The notes under the pieces: model-generated | What the model saw: only the letters and a program-made list of their open reading frames with translations | Database searches by the model: none | Told to the model about the DNA's origin: nothing | Part shown: in pieces, positions 53,827 to 62,304 of the stretch | Position numbering within the stretch: the stretch's first letter is position 1 | How the letters are laid out: each line of letters starts with the position of its first letter | Assembly (NCBI RefSeq): GCF_000195335.1 | Contig: NC_015387.1 | Coordinates: 992,001 to 1,056,000, forward strand | Length of the DNA stretch: 64,000 bases | Reading direction: 5' to 3' | Source: Marinithermus hydrothermalis DSM 14884 | GTDB lineage: Bacteria > Deinococcota > Deinococci > Deinococcales > Marinithermaceae | Made by a program: the position numbers and the translations under genes

Positions 53827-55325
53827 CGCACCTCCCAGAACCCTTCGGACTCGAGGGTGTGGTCCTGAACCTGGCTGTAGGCCACCCCGCCTCCGACGCG
53901 GCCCGCGATGAACTCGAGGAAGGCCTGGAACTGCTCAGCGATCGCGAAGCTGGTCTGCATGGCGGCGGGGTCATCCACCATGAGCGGCAGGGTGCTGGTG
54001 ATCAGCGCGGCCTGTTCGCGGAGGGTGCCGGAGAGGTTTGTGAAGGAGGCACTGACTGCGTTGGGCGGGATGCGGGTGGCGAACCGCTGGAACGCGGGGT
54101 CGTCCTCCAGGGTGGGGCCCGTGAGGGCGGAGAACGCCTCCGCGCTGGTGGCGAGGATCATCACCCCTTCGCGGTGGGCCAGGTACACCTCGCCCCAAAG
54201 CCCGACCTGGACCCGGCGGGCTTCAAGACCGTCAGCTTCGATCGGCTCGACCTTGAACCCCCCGGCGCCTTCCGCGGTGGCGAAGGCCGCGGCTTGCTGC
54301 AGCCAGGAGAGCACCGTGACCTCCGCGGTGATGGGGTCTTCGGTCTCCACATAGATCAGCATGTTCCCGAGCGGGTTTTGCTGCAGGAGCATGGGATCTG
54401 TGGGCATGGGGAGGGTGACCACCGCGATCCGCCGGCCGAACGCGGAGAGGTCAAGGTCGTAATCCACGCCGAAGAACTGCAGCCATTGCGTGACGTACGC
54501 GCCGAACTTGGCAAGGTCAAACACCCCTGAGGTCACGCTGTGCCCCTGCGCCAGGTCCTCGAGGGGCCAGGCCCGCTCTTCGGGCAGGAGGAGGGCGAGA
54601 AGCTCGGGGTCCCCCTCGGGCGACAGGGCGAGGCGTGAGCGGGTGTGGACGCCGTCCGGCTGCAGCTCGAGCGCGGTCGCGTACCCCGCGAAGGTCCGTA
54701 CGACGCGCGCCAGCTCAGGGGGAAGGTCGGTGGTCTCCAGCAACGGCAGGAGGGGCTCCGGGTCCACCCAGAAGACCAAGTCGCCCTCGAGGGGCACCTC
54801 GAGGCCGCGTTCCTTGGCGAAGAACCGGTCGGCCGCGGTGGGGGTGGCGACCAGGACCAGCTCCTTGGTGTACCCCACCAGGATATCCATCTCTTCGCCG
54901 GCGAAGGTCTGGACCATCCATCCGCTGCGCGGCCGGGCTTCCTCGAGCAGGTTCTTCAGGGTGGAGATCACCAGGCCCACCCGGTCCGCGGAGGGTCGCG
55001 CGAGCGCGAAGAAGTTCCCGTCCGGGTAGACCGTAACGATCCCCTCACGGCCCACCACATCCAGGTTGAAGATCTGCCGGAAGAGCTCGAGCTCGCGGCG
55101 CTCCGTTTCGCTGAGCTCGAGCTCCTCCCCGAGCGCTTGGTCCACCCAGTCCGCTAGGCCCAGGCGCGCCCACTCCGCTTGGAAGTCGAGAAAAAAGGTC
55201 TTCTTCAGGCCAAGGTTGCGGGTGTACAGGCCCGCAACGGCACCCGGTGGGGTGAGCGCGGGTAGGGTTTGCGCGAGCGCGAGGCTGACCAGGAAAGCGC
55301 TGAGAAGAACAAGGATCTTTTTCAT
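53820..55325 (-). CDS. Secreted DUF3352-like protein
   Basis: 501 residues with signal peptide MKKILVLLSAFLVSLALA and a long, mostly beta/alpha extracellular body without cysteines. Segments such as DGNFFALARPSADRV, VYLAHREGVMILATSAEAFSAL and FTNLSGTLREQAALI resemble DUF3352, a secreted family of unknown role. TGGAGGTGG precedes the start, and the gene lies immediately upstream of the vWA gene, so both are likely co-expressed at the cell surface. Confidence 0.65.
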   Translation of the reverse strand: MKKILVLLSAFLVSLALAQTLPALTPPGAVAGLYTRNLGLKKTFFLDFQAEWARLGLADWVDQALGEELELSETERRELELFRQIFNLDVVGREGIVTVYPDGNFFALARPSADRVGLVISTLKNLLEEARPRSGWMVQTFAGEEMDILVGYTKELVLVATPTAADRFFAKERGLEVPLEGDLVFWVDPEPLLPLLETTDLPPELARVVRTFAGYATALELQPDGVHTRSRLALSPEGDPELLALLLPEERAWPLEDLAQGHSVTSGVFDLAKFGAYVTQWLQFFGVDYDLDLSAFGRRIAVVTLPMPTDPMLLQQNPLGNMLIYVETEDPITAEVTVLSWLQQAAAFATAEGAGGFKVEPIEADGLEARRVQVGLWGEVYLAHREGVMILATSAEAFSALTGPTLEDDPAFQRFATRIPPNAVSASFTNLSGTLREQAALITSTLPLMVDDPAAMQTSFAIAEQFQAFLEFIAGRVGGGVAYSQVQDHTLESEGFWEVRW

Positions 55326-55565
55326 ACCACCTCCATATTACCGAATCTTTTCAGCGGATACGGGTTTTCGTTCACCTCTTCGCCTCCTTTGACGCCGCCG
55401 CTACCCCCACGGATTATGAGGGGTGTTGGTGATTAGCCTTCCCGGATGGGGAGCGCGGCCCTGTTGGCCGCTCGACGCCCCCCGGGGTATGCCGTGTGCG
55501 GGGCAGGGTGGTTTTAGGGTACACGATCCGGGCCGGGGTGAAGGGCGTGCACGACCACGTTTGGC

Positions 55566-56117
55566 TCAAAGGTAGTGTACGGACACCCCTCGCCGGCCGG
55601 CTTGGAGCTGCGCGCGGCCCCACACGGCGAGGGCGCGGCCGCTGGGGGGTTCATCCACCACCACGCACCCCTCCAGGAAAGGGAGCGCCTCCAGCCGGGT
55701 CTTGTGTGGGGGGTGCACGACCTCGAGGTGGGGCGCGCTCGGGGTTTGGGAGGCGGGGACGCGGTAGGTTGCGGTGTAGACCCGACCGCTACGCGCGGAG
55801 AGGGCGGGGGTGACCGTGCCGCGATAGCGCAGGGCGATGCCCGCGAGGGTGTCCACTCCCACCACGGGCACCCCAAGGGCGCGTCCCAGCCCCAGCGCTG
55901 CGGAGACCCCGATGCGGACGCCCGTATAGGACCCGGGTCCCTGACCCACAACGATCCCGCGGATCGCTTTTAGGGACACGCGGTGCGTTTGCAGGAAGGC
56001 CTCGAGGTGCGTGAATAACGCTTCCGCGTGGCGCCGGTCGAGTCGCCACGCGCCTTCGGCGTGCGGCAGACCGAGGACGAGGTAGGGAGTTGCGGTGTCG
56101 ATCGCCAGGACGGTCAC
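55566..56117 (-). CDS. tsaB: tRNA threonylcarbamoyladenosine biosynthesis protein TsaB
   Basis: A 183-residue member of the ASKHA fold needed, with TsaC, TsaD and TsaE, for t6A37 in ANN-decoding tRNAs. Motifs: LAIDTATPYLVLGL at the start and VVGQGPGSYTGVRIGVSAALGLGRALG (about 56-82), the TsaB hallmark; the C-terminal part is shorter than in E. coli (231). GTG start, with TATACT ending 6 nt upstream (leaderless style). It sits within the MoxR/DUF58/vWA group, apparently by chance. Confidence 0.92.
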   Translation of the reverse strand: MTVLAIDTATPYLVLGLPHAEGAWRLDRRHAEALFTHLEAFLQTHRVSLKAIRGIVVGQGPGSYTGVRIGVSAALGLGRALGVPVVGVDTLAGIALRYRGTVTPALSARSGRVYTATYRVPASQTPSAPHLEVVHPPHKTRLEALPFLEGCVVVDEPPSGRALAVWGRAQLQAGRRGVSVHYL

Positions 56118-56123
56118 GGCTGG

Positions 56124-56129
56124 AGTATA
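56124..56129 (-). promoter_or_regulatory. tsaB: -10 element of tsaB (leaderless type)
   Basis: Minus-strand TATACT, 6 nt before the GTG at 56117, inside the end of the gap after the DUF58 gene. Confidence 0.55.
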
Positions 56130-56138
56130 CCCTCGCGC

Positions 56139-56885
56139 CTACCGTTCCTCCAGAACCTTTTGCTGGACCAGCCCGGGTACGATAGCCTCGCCCACCCTAA
56201 GGTGCGCATACCCCCCCGCGCGCCGCGCCCAGAACCGAAGTTCCCGAAGGTGCGCTGCCAACGCTTTCCGGTACGCTGCTCGCACCTGCGGCGTAACAAG
56301 GACGCGCGCGCCGGTTTCCACGTCCACGAGCTCCGCCTCCTCACGGGGAGGATCGAGCTCCTCAGGGGCCAGCACCTGTACGGTGATGGGCTGTACGCGC
56401 GCCAACTGACGGTACAACCCCCGCCAATCCCCCTCGTCCAACCCGTCCGTCACGACAAGAAGCGTGCCGCGCACGTGTGCAGCGAGCTGGGGAAGGGCCT
56501 CCATCGGTCCGCGCGGATCGGCCTCGAGCGCGCCCCGCCAGCGCCGCGCGCCCCGAGGGGTGAGCACGAACGCCCCCTCGGGGCGGGCCACGCGCAACAA
56601 CACCTCCGCTACCCGCCGGGCATACGCGGCCTTACCGTGAAGGCGCATGCTGGGGGAACCGTCGAGCCACAGGTAAAACCGGCCTCGAGCCTCGGCCTGG
56701 AACACGCGCGAGTAGAGCTTCCCAGTGCGGGCGTAGGCCTTCCAGTCCACCCAGCGCAAGTCGTCGCCCGGAACGTAAGGCCGAAGCTCGAGGAACTCTA
56801 AGCTACCGCCGCGCCCGCGTACCAGGCGCTCGCCGGGGTACGCGATGAGGCGTGGGGTGCGGATCCGGTAGCGCGTGAGGGGCAT
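56139..56885 (-). CDS. DUF58 protein (vWA-like, MoxR partner)
   Basis: 248 residues. The DUF58 hallmark is ELRPYVPGDDLRWVDWKAYARTGKLYSRVFQAE (about 33-65), followed by a vWA-like core with LWLDGSPSM. There are no N-terminal membrane helices, so this is the short soluble form. It starts 3 nt after the moxR stop. MoxR/DUF58 pairs are thought to act as a chaperone-and-client module for metal or cofactor insertion or cell-surface assembly. Confidence 0.9.
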   Translation of the reverse strand: MPLTRYRIRTPRLIAYPGERLVRGRGGSLEFLELRPYVPGDDLRWVDWKAYARTGKLYSRVFQAEARGRFYLWLDGSPSMRLHGKAAYARRVAEVLLRVARPEGAFVLTPRGARRWRGALEADPRGPMEALPQLAAHVRGTLLVVTDGLDEGDWRGLYRQLARVQPITVQVLAPEELDPPREEAELVDVETGARVLVTPQVRAAYRKALAAHLRELRFWARRAGGYAHLRVGEAIVPGLVQQKVLEER

Positions 56886-56888
56886 GCT

Positions 56889-57800
56889 TTAGCGTGGGGT
56901 GATGCTTGGCATGGCTTTTTGCACCAACTCCTCCAGGACCTGGTGGGGGGTGATCCCCTCGAACTCCGCTTCCTCGGTGAGGAAGAGGCGGTGGATCAGC
57001 GCAGGGCGGGCTGCGCGGCGCAGGTCCTCCCAATCCACGTGCGCTCGTCCCCCCAGGAGGGCCATGGCCTTCGCGAGCCGAAGCCACGCCTTGGCCCCGC
57101 GGGGGCTCACGCCGAAGCGCAGCGCGGCGTGCTCCGCGGCGAGCAACGCTAGGTTCGTGACGGCCTCGAGGGCGGCGCTGGATACGCGCACCTGGTCCAC
57201 GCGCGCGCGCGCTTCGTGGAACGCGTCCGCGTCGACCACCGGCTCGGGCGCCTTGGGCTCCTCGGACAGGATGCGCATCCAGACCGTGCGGGGCGGGTTG
57301 GTGATCTCGATCTTGGCCATGAAGCGGTCCAGCTGCGCTTCGGGAAGGGGGTAGGTGCCCTCGATCTCTACCGGGTTTTGTGTGGCCAGGACCAGAAACG
57401 GGCTGGGGAGGGCGTGTCGTTCCCCCGCGATGGTGACCGCGCCTTCCTGCATGGCTTCCAGGAGGGCGGACTGGGTTTTGGGCGTGGCGCGGTTAATCTC
57501 GTCAGCGAGCACCACCTGCGCAAACAAAGGGCCCGGCTGGAAGGTGAACGCCCCGTCCCGAAGCACAAGCGTGCCCGTAACGTCGGCAGGCAGAAGATCC
57601 GGCGTGAACTGGATGCGACGGTAGCTCAGGCCGGAGGCTTGCGCGAAGCTTTTCGCGAGCAGGGTCTTGCCCAACCCGGGCAGGCCCTCGAACAGCACGT
57701 GCCCGCCGGCCGTAGCCGTAGCAAGCAACGTGCGGATCACCGCCTCCTGACCGAACAGCGTCTCCGAAAGGACGGCCTCGAGGCGCTTTAAGGCTTCCAC
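56889..57800 (-). CDS. MoxR-family AAA+ ATPase
   Basis: 303 residues. Walker A FEGLPGLGKTLLAKS (about 38-52), Walker B VVLADEINRATPKTQSALLEAMQEG, sensor VLATQNPVEIEGTYPLPEAQLDRF and arginine-finger region are all MoxR-like. Starts with GTG; TATACT lies 6 nt upstream and there is no Shine-Dalgarno. First gene of a minus-strand group with DUF58, tsaB, a DUF3352-like protein and a vWA membrane protein. Confidence 0.94.
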   Translation of the reverse strand: MEALKRLEAVLSETLFGQEAVIRTLLATATAGGHVLFEGLPGLGKTLLAKSFAQASGLSYRRIQFTPDLLPADVTGTLVLRDGAFTFQPGPLFAQVVLADEINRATPKTQSALLEAMQEGAVTIAGERHALPSPFLVLATQNPVEIEGTYPLPEAQLDRFMAKIEITNPPRTVWMRILSEEPKAPEPVVDADAFHEARARVDQVRVSSAALEAVTNLALLAAEHAALRFGVSPRGAKAWLRLAKAMALLGGRAHVDWEDLRRAARPALIHRLFLTEEAEFEGITPHQVLEELVQKAMPSITPR

Positions 57801-57806
57801 AGCTCC

Positions 57807-57812
57807 AGTATA
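57807..57812 (-). promoter_or_regulatory. -10 element of moxR (leaderless type)
   Basis: Minus-strand TATACT, 6 nt before the GTG at 57800. Confidence 0.55.
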
Positions 57813-57819
57813 CGGGCCG

Positions 57820-59790
57820 CTACCCGGCCTCGGCCTGCCGCGCTGCGATCACCTTCTGCGCCAGGTGGGGGGGCACTTCGGCGTAGTGGCTGAACTCGAG
57901 GCTGTACGCACCTTGCCCGCCCGTGAGGCTGCGCAGAACGCGGCTGTACTCCAGCAGTTCCGCAAGGGGCACCTCGGCCTGCACTACGGTCAGGGCGCCG
58001 TCCGGCTCCATCCCCAAAATGCGGCCCCGCCGCCCTTGGAGGTCCGATAGGATGTCCCCCACACGATCCTGCGGAATGAATACCTTCAGCGTGTAGATCG
58101 GCTCGAGGAGCAAGGGATTCGCGGCCTCCATGGCTTTTTTGAAGGCCATGGACGCGGCGATCTGGAAGGCGAGGTCGCTGGAGTCCACCTCGTGGTAACT
58201 GCCGTGGAAGACCGTCGCCTTAAACCCCATCACCGGGTACCCCGCGAGCACCCCCTTTTGGGCAGCTTCCTGGATGCCTTTCTCGATGGCTTCCTTGTAC
58301 TTCGTGGGGATCACGCCCCCCGTGATCTTCCACTCGAACGCGTACTCCGGGCTGGGCTCGAGCTTGAGCCACACGTCCCCGTACTGACCATGCCCGCCGG
58401 TTTGCTTCTTGTATTTGCCCTGGGCCTCGGCGGCCTTGCGTACGGTCTCGCGGTACGGGATCTTGGGGGTGCGCAGCACTACGCGGACCCCGTAATCCTC
58501 CAGGCGTTCCTTGGCGACCTCGAGGTGCAGGTCGCCCATTCCCCACAGCAAGAGCTCCCCGGTCTCCTCCTGCCGTTCAGTGCGGAGGCTGGGGTCTTCC
58601 TCCAAGAGCTTGTGCAGGGCTTCTCCGAGCTTGGCCTCGTCCTGTTTGCCTTCAGGGTATACCGCGACGAAGGTGGTGGGGTCAGGGAGGCGGGTGGTGG
58701 GCACCTCGTCCTTCGTCTCCCGCCACAAGACCATGCCTCGGTGCAACTGCTCGGCCTTGGGAACCGCGAGGATATACCCGGCTTCGGCGGCCTCTACCTC
58801 GACGAGGTCCTTGCCTTGGGGAACGTAGAGGTGCGCGAGCTTGACCGGGCCGTTTTCGGACTCGAGGGTATCCCCTGGAGCGAGGGCACCCCGGTAGAGC
58901 CGGACGTAGGCTACCTGCCCCATGAAGGGGTCCACCTGGACCTTGAAGACCTGGGCGAGCGGGGGGCCGTCCGCGAAGCGTTCGGTGGGGGCGGGCAGTG
59001 CCTCGAGGATGAGGTCGAGCACGGGTTCCGCACCGATCAGGGTTTTGCCGGAAGCGATCGCGACGGGGTAGAGCTGCCCTTGCCGTACGGCCTCGTGAAA
59101 AGCGTGCGCGAGGGCGGCTTCCTCCACGTCCTCGTCCCCAAGGTATTTTTCCAGCAGGGCCTCGTCGGTCTCGACGATGGCCTCGAGGGCTTCCTGGCGG
59201 TAACGCGCGACCTCGTCCTTGAACGCGTCGGGGATGTTCTCAGGGGTGTAGCCGCGGTCTGCGTGGCGGTAGGCCTTGTGGTGCAGCACATCGAGCAGCC
59301 CGATCCATTGACCGTTCTCAATCCAGGGTAGGTGCACGGGCAGGATGGGGCCTAAGGTGGCGCGAAGGTCTTCCAAGAGCGTGTAGAAATCCCCTCCCCG
59401 GTCGAGTTTCGTGACGACCACCATCCGCGCCAGGCCCAGCCGTTCCGCAACGGTCCAGGCGCGCTCGGTCCCGATCTGCACACCTTCTGGGGCGGATACG
59501 CACACCACAGCCGCGTCCGCCGCGGCCATGGCTCCGCGGATCTCCGCGACGAAGTCCGCGTACCCGGGCGCGTCCAGTACAAAAAAGCGGTGCCCCTTCC
59601 ATTGAAGGGGCAGGACCGCGGTCCGCACGGAGATCCCGTGCGCCTTCTCCTCTGGGGTATAGTCCGAGATCGTGCTGCCCTCCTCCACGGCACCCATCCG
59701 GTCCTTGATCCCCGCCAGGTACGCCCAGGCTTCTCCCAACGTGGTTTTTCCGCTTCCGCTATGCCCGACCAACGCGATCGTGCGAATCAT
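57820..59790 (-). CDS. EF-G-like translational GTPase (EF-G-2 type)
   Basis: About 656 residues, five EF-G domains. P-loop GHSGSGKTT is intact, but the others are changed: switch I GISV replaces GITI, G3 reads DAPGYADF (Tyr for the catalytic His, Ala for Thr) and G4 reads TKLD instead of NKxD. Domain IV has ETVRKAAEAQGKYKKQTGGHGQYGDVWLKLEP. Thermus carries an EF-G-2 of similar length and divergence. The ATG at 59790 follows GGGGGAGG. It likely binds ribosomes, but ordinary translocase activity is doubtful. Confidence 0.88.
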   Translation of the reverse strand: MIRTIALVGHSGSGKTTLGEAWAYLAGIKDRMGAVEEGSTISDYTPEEKAHGISVRTAVLPLQWKGHRFFVLDAPGYADFVAEIRGAMAAADAAVVCVSAPEGVQIGTERAWTVAERLGLARMVVVTKLDRGGDFYTLLEDLRATLGPILPVHLPWIENGQWIGLLDVLHHKAYRHADRGYTPENIPDAFKDEVARYRQEALEAIVETDEALLEKYLGDEDVEEAALAHAFHEAVRQGQLYPVAIASGKTLIGAEPVLDLILEALPAPTERFADGPPLAQVFKVQVDPFMGQVAYVRLYRGALAPGDTLESENGPVKLAHLYVPQGKDLVEVEAAEAGYILAVPKAEQLHRGMVLWRETKDEVPTTRLPDPTTFVAVYPEGKQDEAKLGEALHKLLEEDPSLRTERQEETGELLLWGMGDLHLEVAKERLEDYGVRVVLRTPKIPYRETVRKAAEAQGKYKKQTGGHGQYGDVWLKLEPSPEYAFEWKITGGVIPTKYKEAIEKGIQEAAQKGVLAGYPVMGFKATVFHGSYHEVDSSDLAFQIAASMAFKKAMEAANPLLLEPIYTLKVFIPQDRVGDILSDLQGRRGRILGMEPDGALTVVQAEVPLAELLEYSRVLRSLTGGQGAYSLEFSHYAEVPPHLAQKVIAARQAEAG

Positions 59791-59840
59791 GGCCTCCCCC
59801 TTTCCCAAAGAACGGGTGTTTTGCCGTCCGCGTTACGCTC

Positions 59841-59846
59841 AGTATA
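59841..59846 (-). promoter_or_regulatory. -10 element of the EF-G-2-like gene
   Basis: Minus-strand TATACT about 50 nt upstream of the ATG, in the divergent gap shared with the JAMM gene. Confidence 0.45.
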
Positions 59847-59858
59847 CCCCGCCGCGCG

Positions 59859-59864
59859 TAGACT
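59859..59864 (+). promoter_or_regulatory. -10 element of the JAMM gene (leaderless type)
   Basis: TAGACT, 6 nt before the GTG at 59871. Confidence 0.5.
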
Positions 59865-59870
59865 GGACAC

Positions 59871-60257
59871 GTGCTGGTGGTGTCGGAAGCGGTACTCGAG
59901 GCGATGTGGCTTCAGGCGCGGCTCGAGGCTCCGCGCGAGTGCGTGGGGCTTTTGGTGGGGCGGTTGGGACGGGCGGAAGCGGCCTGGCCGCTGCCGAACG
60001 CGAGCCCGCGCCCCGAGGTCGCGTACGAGGCGGAGCCGCGCGCGCTGGTCGCGGCGTTGCGCCGCATGGACGCGGCGGGCCTCGAGCTGGTGGGGATCTA
60101 CCACTCGCACCCGAACGGCGCGGCTTGGCCCAGCCCTACGGACCGGGCGCGGGCGTACTGGCGGGTGCCGTACGTGATCCTGGGGCTTGCCGAAGGGGCC
60201 GTGCGGGCCTTTATGCTTCCGGAGGAAGAGGAGGTGACGCTGCTTGTGGACGCGTGA
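59871..60257 (+). CDS. JAMM/MPN+ family metalloprotease
   Basis: 128 residues. The JAMM zinc motif is complete: Glu in PRECVGLLVG (about 24), then HSHPNGAAWPSPTD (about 77-90) giving His-x-His and Asp. In Thermus a JAMM enzyme removes the ubiquitin-like TtuB from conjugates; elsewhere such proteins process sulfur-carrier precursors. It overlaps the following E1-like gene by 14 nt, strongly suggesting that the two work together. GTG start, leaderless style. Confidence 0.92.
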   Translation: MLVVSEAVLEAMWLQARLEAPRECVGLLVGRLGRAEAAWPLPNASPRPEVAYEAEPRALVAALRRMDAAGLELVGIYHSHPNGAAWPSPTDRARAYWRVPYVILGLAEGAVRAFMLPEEEEVTLLVDA

Positions 60258-61074
60258 GGAGCTGGACCGGTATGCCCGCCACATCATCCTGCCCGAGGTG
60301 GGGGCCGAGGGGCAGCAGCGGTTGAAGCAGGCCTCGGTTGTGGTGGTCGGCGCGGGGGGGTTGGGTGCCCCATTGTTGTTGTACCTGGCGGCCGCGGGGG
60401 TAGGGCGAATCGGCATCGTCGAGATGGACACGGTGGACCTATCCAACCTGCAACGGCAGGTGCTCTACGCCACGGAGGACGTGGGACGTCCCAAGGCTGA
60501 GGTGGCCCGGGAGCGGGTCGTTGCCCTAAACCCCCACGTCCGGGTTGAGGCGCACCCGGTCCGGCTGACCTCCGAAAACGCTTTAGAGATCCTGGGGGAT
60601 TACGACGTGATCGTGGACGCCTCGGACAACTTCCCCACGCGCTACCTCGTGAACGACGCCGCGGTCCTCCTGGACAAGCCCCTGGTGTACGGGGCCATCT
60701 ACCGCTTCGAGGGGCAGGTGGCGGTCTTCCATCACGCGGGCGGCCCGTGCTACCGCTGCTTGTTCCCTAAGCCGCCCGATCCGGGCGCGGTGCCGAACTG
60801 CGCCGAGGCCGGTGTGTTCGGCGTGCTGCCGGGCGTGGTGGGCAGCCTGATGGCGGCGGAGGTCATCAAGCTGATCCTGGGGGTGGGCGAGGCACTTTCG
60901 GGACGGCTGCTGTTATACGATGCTCTCACCGCTTCTTTTAGGACGGTACGGTTTCCTAGGAACCGGAACTGCCCGATCTGCGGGGAGGTTCCGAGCCTTA
61001 CGGGGCTTATAGATTACGAAGCCTTCTGCGCCGGCGGCTCCAAAAGTGATAGTATGCCTACCGAGACGAGTTAG
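60244..61074 (+). CDS. ttuC: ThiF/MoeB/TtuC-like E1 activating enzyme
   Basis: 276 residues. The adenylation fold shows VVVVGAGGLGAPLLLYLAAAGVGRIGIVEMDTVDLSNLQRQ, then DNFPTRYLVND; zinc cysteines are CYRC and CPIC; the catalytic-cysteine region follows NCAEAGVFGVLPG. TTG start, with AGGAGG about 9 nt upstream. It should activate a ubiquitin-like sulfur carrier (TtuB, ThiS or MoaD) at its C-terminal glycine. The JAMM neighbour favours TtuC over MoeB, but motifs alone cannot separate them. Confidence 0.85.
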   Translation: MWTREELDRYARHIILPEVGAEGQQRLKQASVVVVGAGGLGAPLLLYLAAAGVGRIGIVEMDTVDLSNLQRQVLYATEDVGRPKAEVARERVVALNPHVRVEAHPVRLTSENALEILGDYDVIVDASDNFPTRYLVNDAAVLLDKPLVYGAIYRFEGQVAVFHHAGGPCYRCLFPKPPDPGAVPNCAEAGVFGVLPGVVGSLMAAEVIKLILGVGEALSGRLLLYDALTASFRTVRFPRNRNCPICGEVPSLTGLIDYEAFCAGGSKSDSMPTETS

Positions 61075-61117
61075 ACCCGGTGTACCGGGGTAGAGTGAAG
61101 GAGACGAAGGAGGAACC

Positions 61118-62257
61118 ATGAGCGTAACGGAGATCGCACGGGGACTCGAGGGCGTGGTCTTCACCGAGACGAAGCTCTCGTATATCGACGGGCAGGCGGG
61201 CAAATTGTACTACGCCGGCTACCCGATCGAGGCGCTCGCTGAAGAGAGCAGTTACGAGGAGGTGGCCTTCCTGCTCTTACAGGGCCGCCTCCCCAAGAAG
61301 GAGGAGCTCGAGGCGTTCAAGGCCCAGCTCGCGGCGGAGCGGGAGCTTCCGGAGGTCGTGCTCAACGCCCTTAAGGCGTACCCCAAGCACACCCACCCCA
61401 TGTCCGCCCTGCGCACCGCGGTGAGCCAGCTGGGGATGCTGGACGAGCGGGCGGAGGACCTCTCGCAGGAGGGGTTGTACCAGAAAAGCATCGCTCTCAT
61501 CAGCCGGATCGCGACCATCGTAGCGGCGCTCAAGCGCATTCGTGAGGGTAAGGAGCCGGTCGCGCCTCGGAAAGACCTCTCGCACGCGGCGAACTTCCTC
61601 TACATGGTGAACGGTGAGGTGCCGAGCCGGGAGCAGGAGAAGCTCTTCGATGTGGCCCTGGTCCTGCACGCCGAACACGGCATGAACGCCTCCACCTTCA
61701 CCGCCCTCGCGGTGCACTCCACCTCGGCGGACATTTACTCCTCGATCACCGCGGCGATCGGGGCGCTCAAGGGGCCGCGTCACGGCGGCGCGAACGAGGC
61801 GGTGATGCGCTCGGTGCAGGAGGTGGGCGCGCCGGAGCGGGCGGTGGCCTGGGTTCAGGAGAAGCTCGCGAAGAAAGAGCGCATCATGGGCATGGGGCAC
61901 CGCGTGTACAAGGCGCTCGACCCGCGGGCGAGGATCCTGAAGAAGTACGCGGAGATCGTCGCGCAAAAGCACGGGCGCACCCAGGAGTACGAGATCCTCA
62001 CGCGCATCGAGGCGGAGGCCGGCAAGGTCCTCGGCCCCAAGGGGATCTACCCCAACGTGGACTTCTACTCCGGGGTGGTGTACAGCGACCTGGGCATCCC
62101 GGTCGAGTTCTTCACCCCGATCTTTGCGGTGGCCCGCATCGTCGGGTGGGCAGCGCACATCCTCGAGTACAACGCCACGGACAACCGGCTCCTGCGCCCC
62201 AAGGCGCGCTACGTGGGCGAGCTGGACCTCGAGTACGTCCCGTTGGAAGCGCGCTAA
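61118..62257 (+). CDS. gltA: Citrate synthase
   Basis: 379 residues condensing acetyl-CoA with oxaloacetate. Catalytic stretches: [21 protein letters not shown] (about 183), [32 protein letters not shown], and the Asp-containing [28 protein letters not shown]. Length fits the short dimeric type II citrate synthase family of Gram-positives and thermophiles. GAAGGAGG precedes the ATG. A 14-nt palindrome (61076-61089) and TAGAGT (61091-61096) lie in the upstream gap, possibly the promoter. Confidence 0.96.
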   Translation: MSVTEIARGLEGVVFTETKLSYIDGQAGKLYYAGYPIEALAEESSYEEVAFLLLQGRLPKKEELEAFKAQLAAERELPEVVLNALKAYPKHTHPMSALRTAVSQLGMLDERAEDLSQEGLYQKSIALISRIATIVAALKRIREGKEPVAPRKDLSHAANFLYMVNGEVPSREQEKLFDVALVLHAEHGMNASTFTALAVHSTSADIYSSITAAIGALKGPRHGGANEAVMRSVQEVGAPERAVAWVQEKLAKKERIMGMGHRVYKALDPRARILKKYAEIVAQKHGRTQEYEILTRIEAEAGKVLGPKGIYPNVDFYSGVVYSDLGIPVEFFTPIFAVARIVGWAAHILEYNATDNRLLRPKARYVGELDLEYVPLEAR

Positions 62258-62268
62258 GCAGGCGCGTA

Positions 62269-62300
62269 GGCCGGGCCGGGAATCCCCCGGCCCGGCCTTG
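62269..62300. terminator. Terminator between citrate synthase and the anti-sigma gene
   Basis: A 12-bp perfect G/C stem (62269-62280 with 62286-62297), 5-nt loop, then TTG; the genes on both sides converge on it. Confidence 0.7.
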
Positions 62301-62304
62301 CGGT

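Noticed and set aside
55405-55440. A stretch resembling a tRNA-Met anticodon arm (CTCATAA on the minus strand) in the gap after tsaB
   Set aside because: The anticodon stem does not pair, and no acceptor stem or T-loop can be found.
61076-61089. Palindrome CCCGGT-GT-ACCGGG before the citrate synthase gene as an operator
   Set aside because: Short, no matching copy found in the window, and no convincing -35 around it; noted only in the gene entry.
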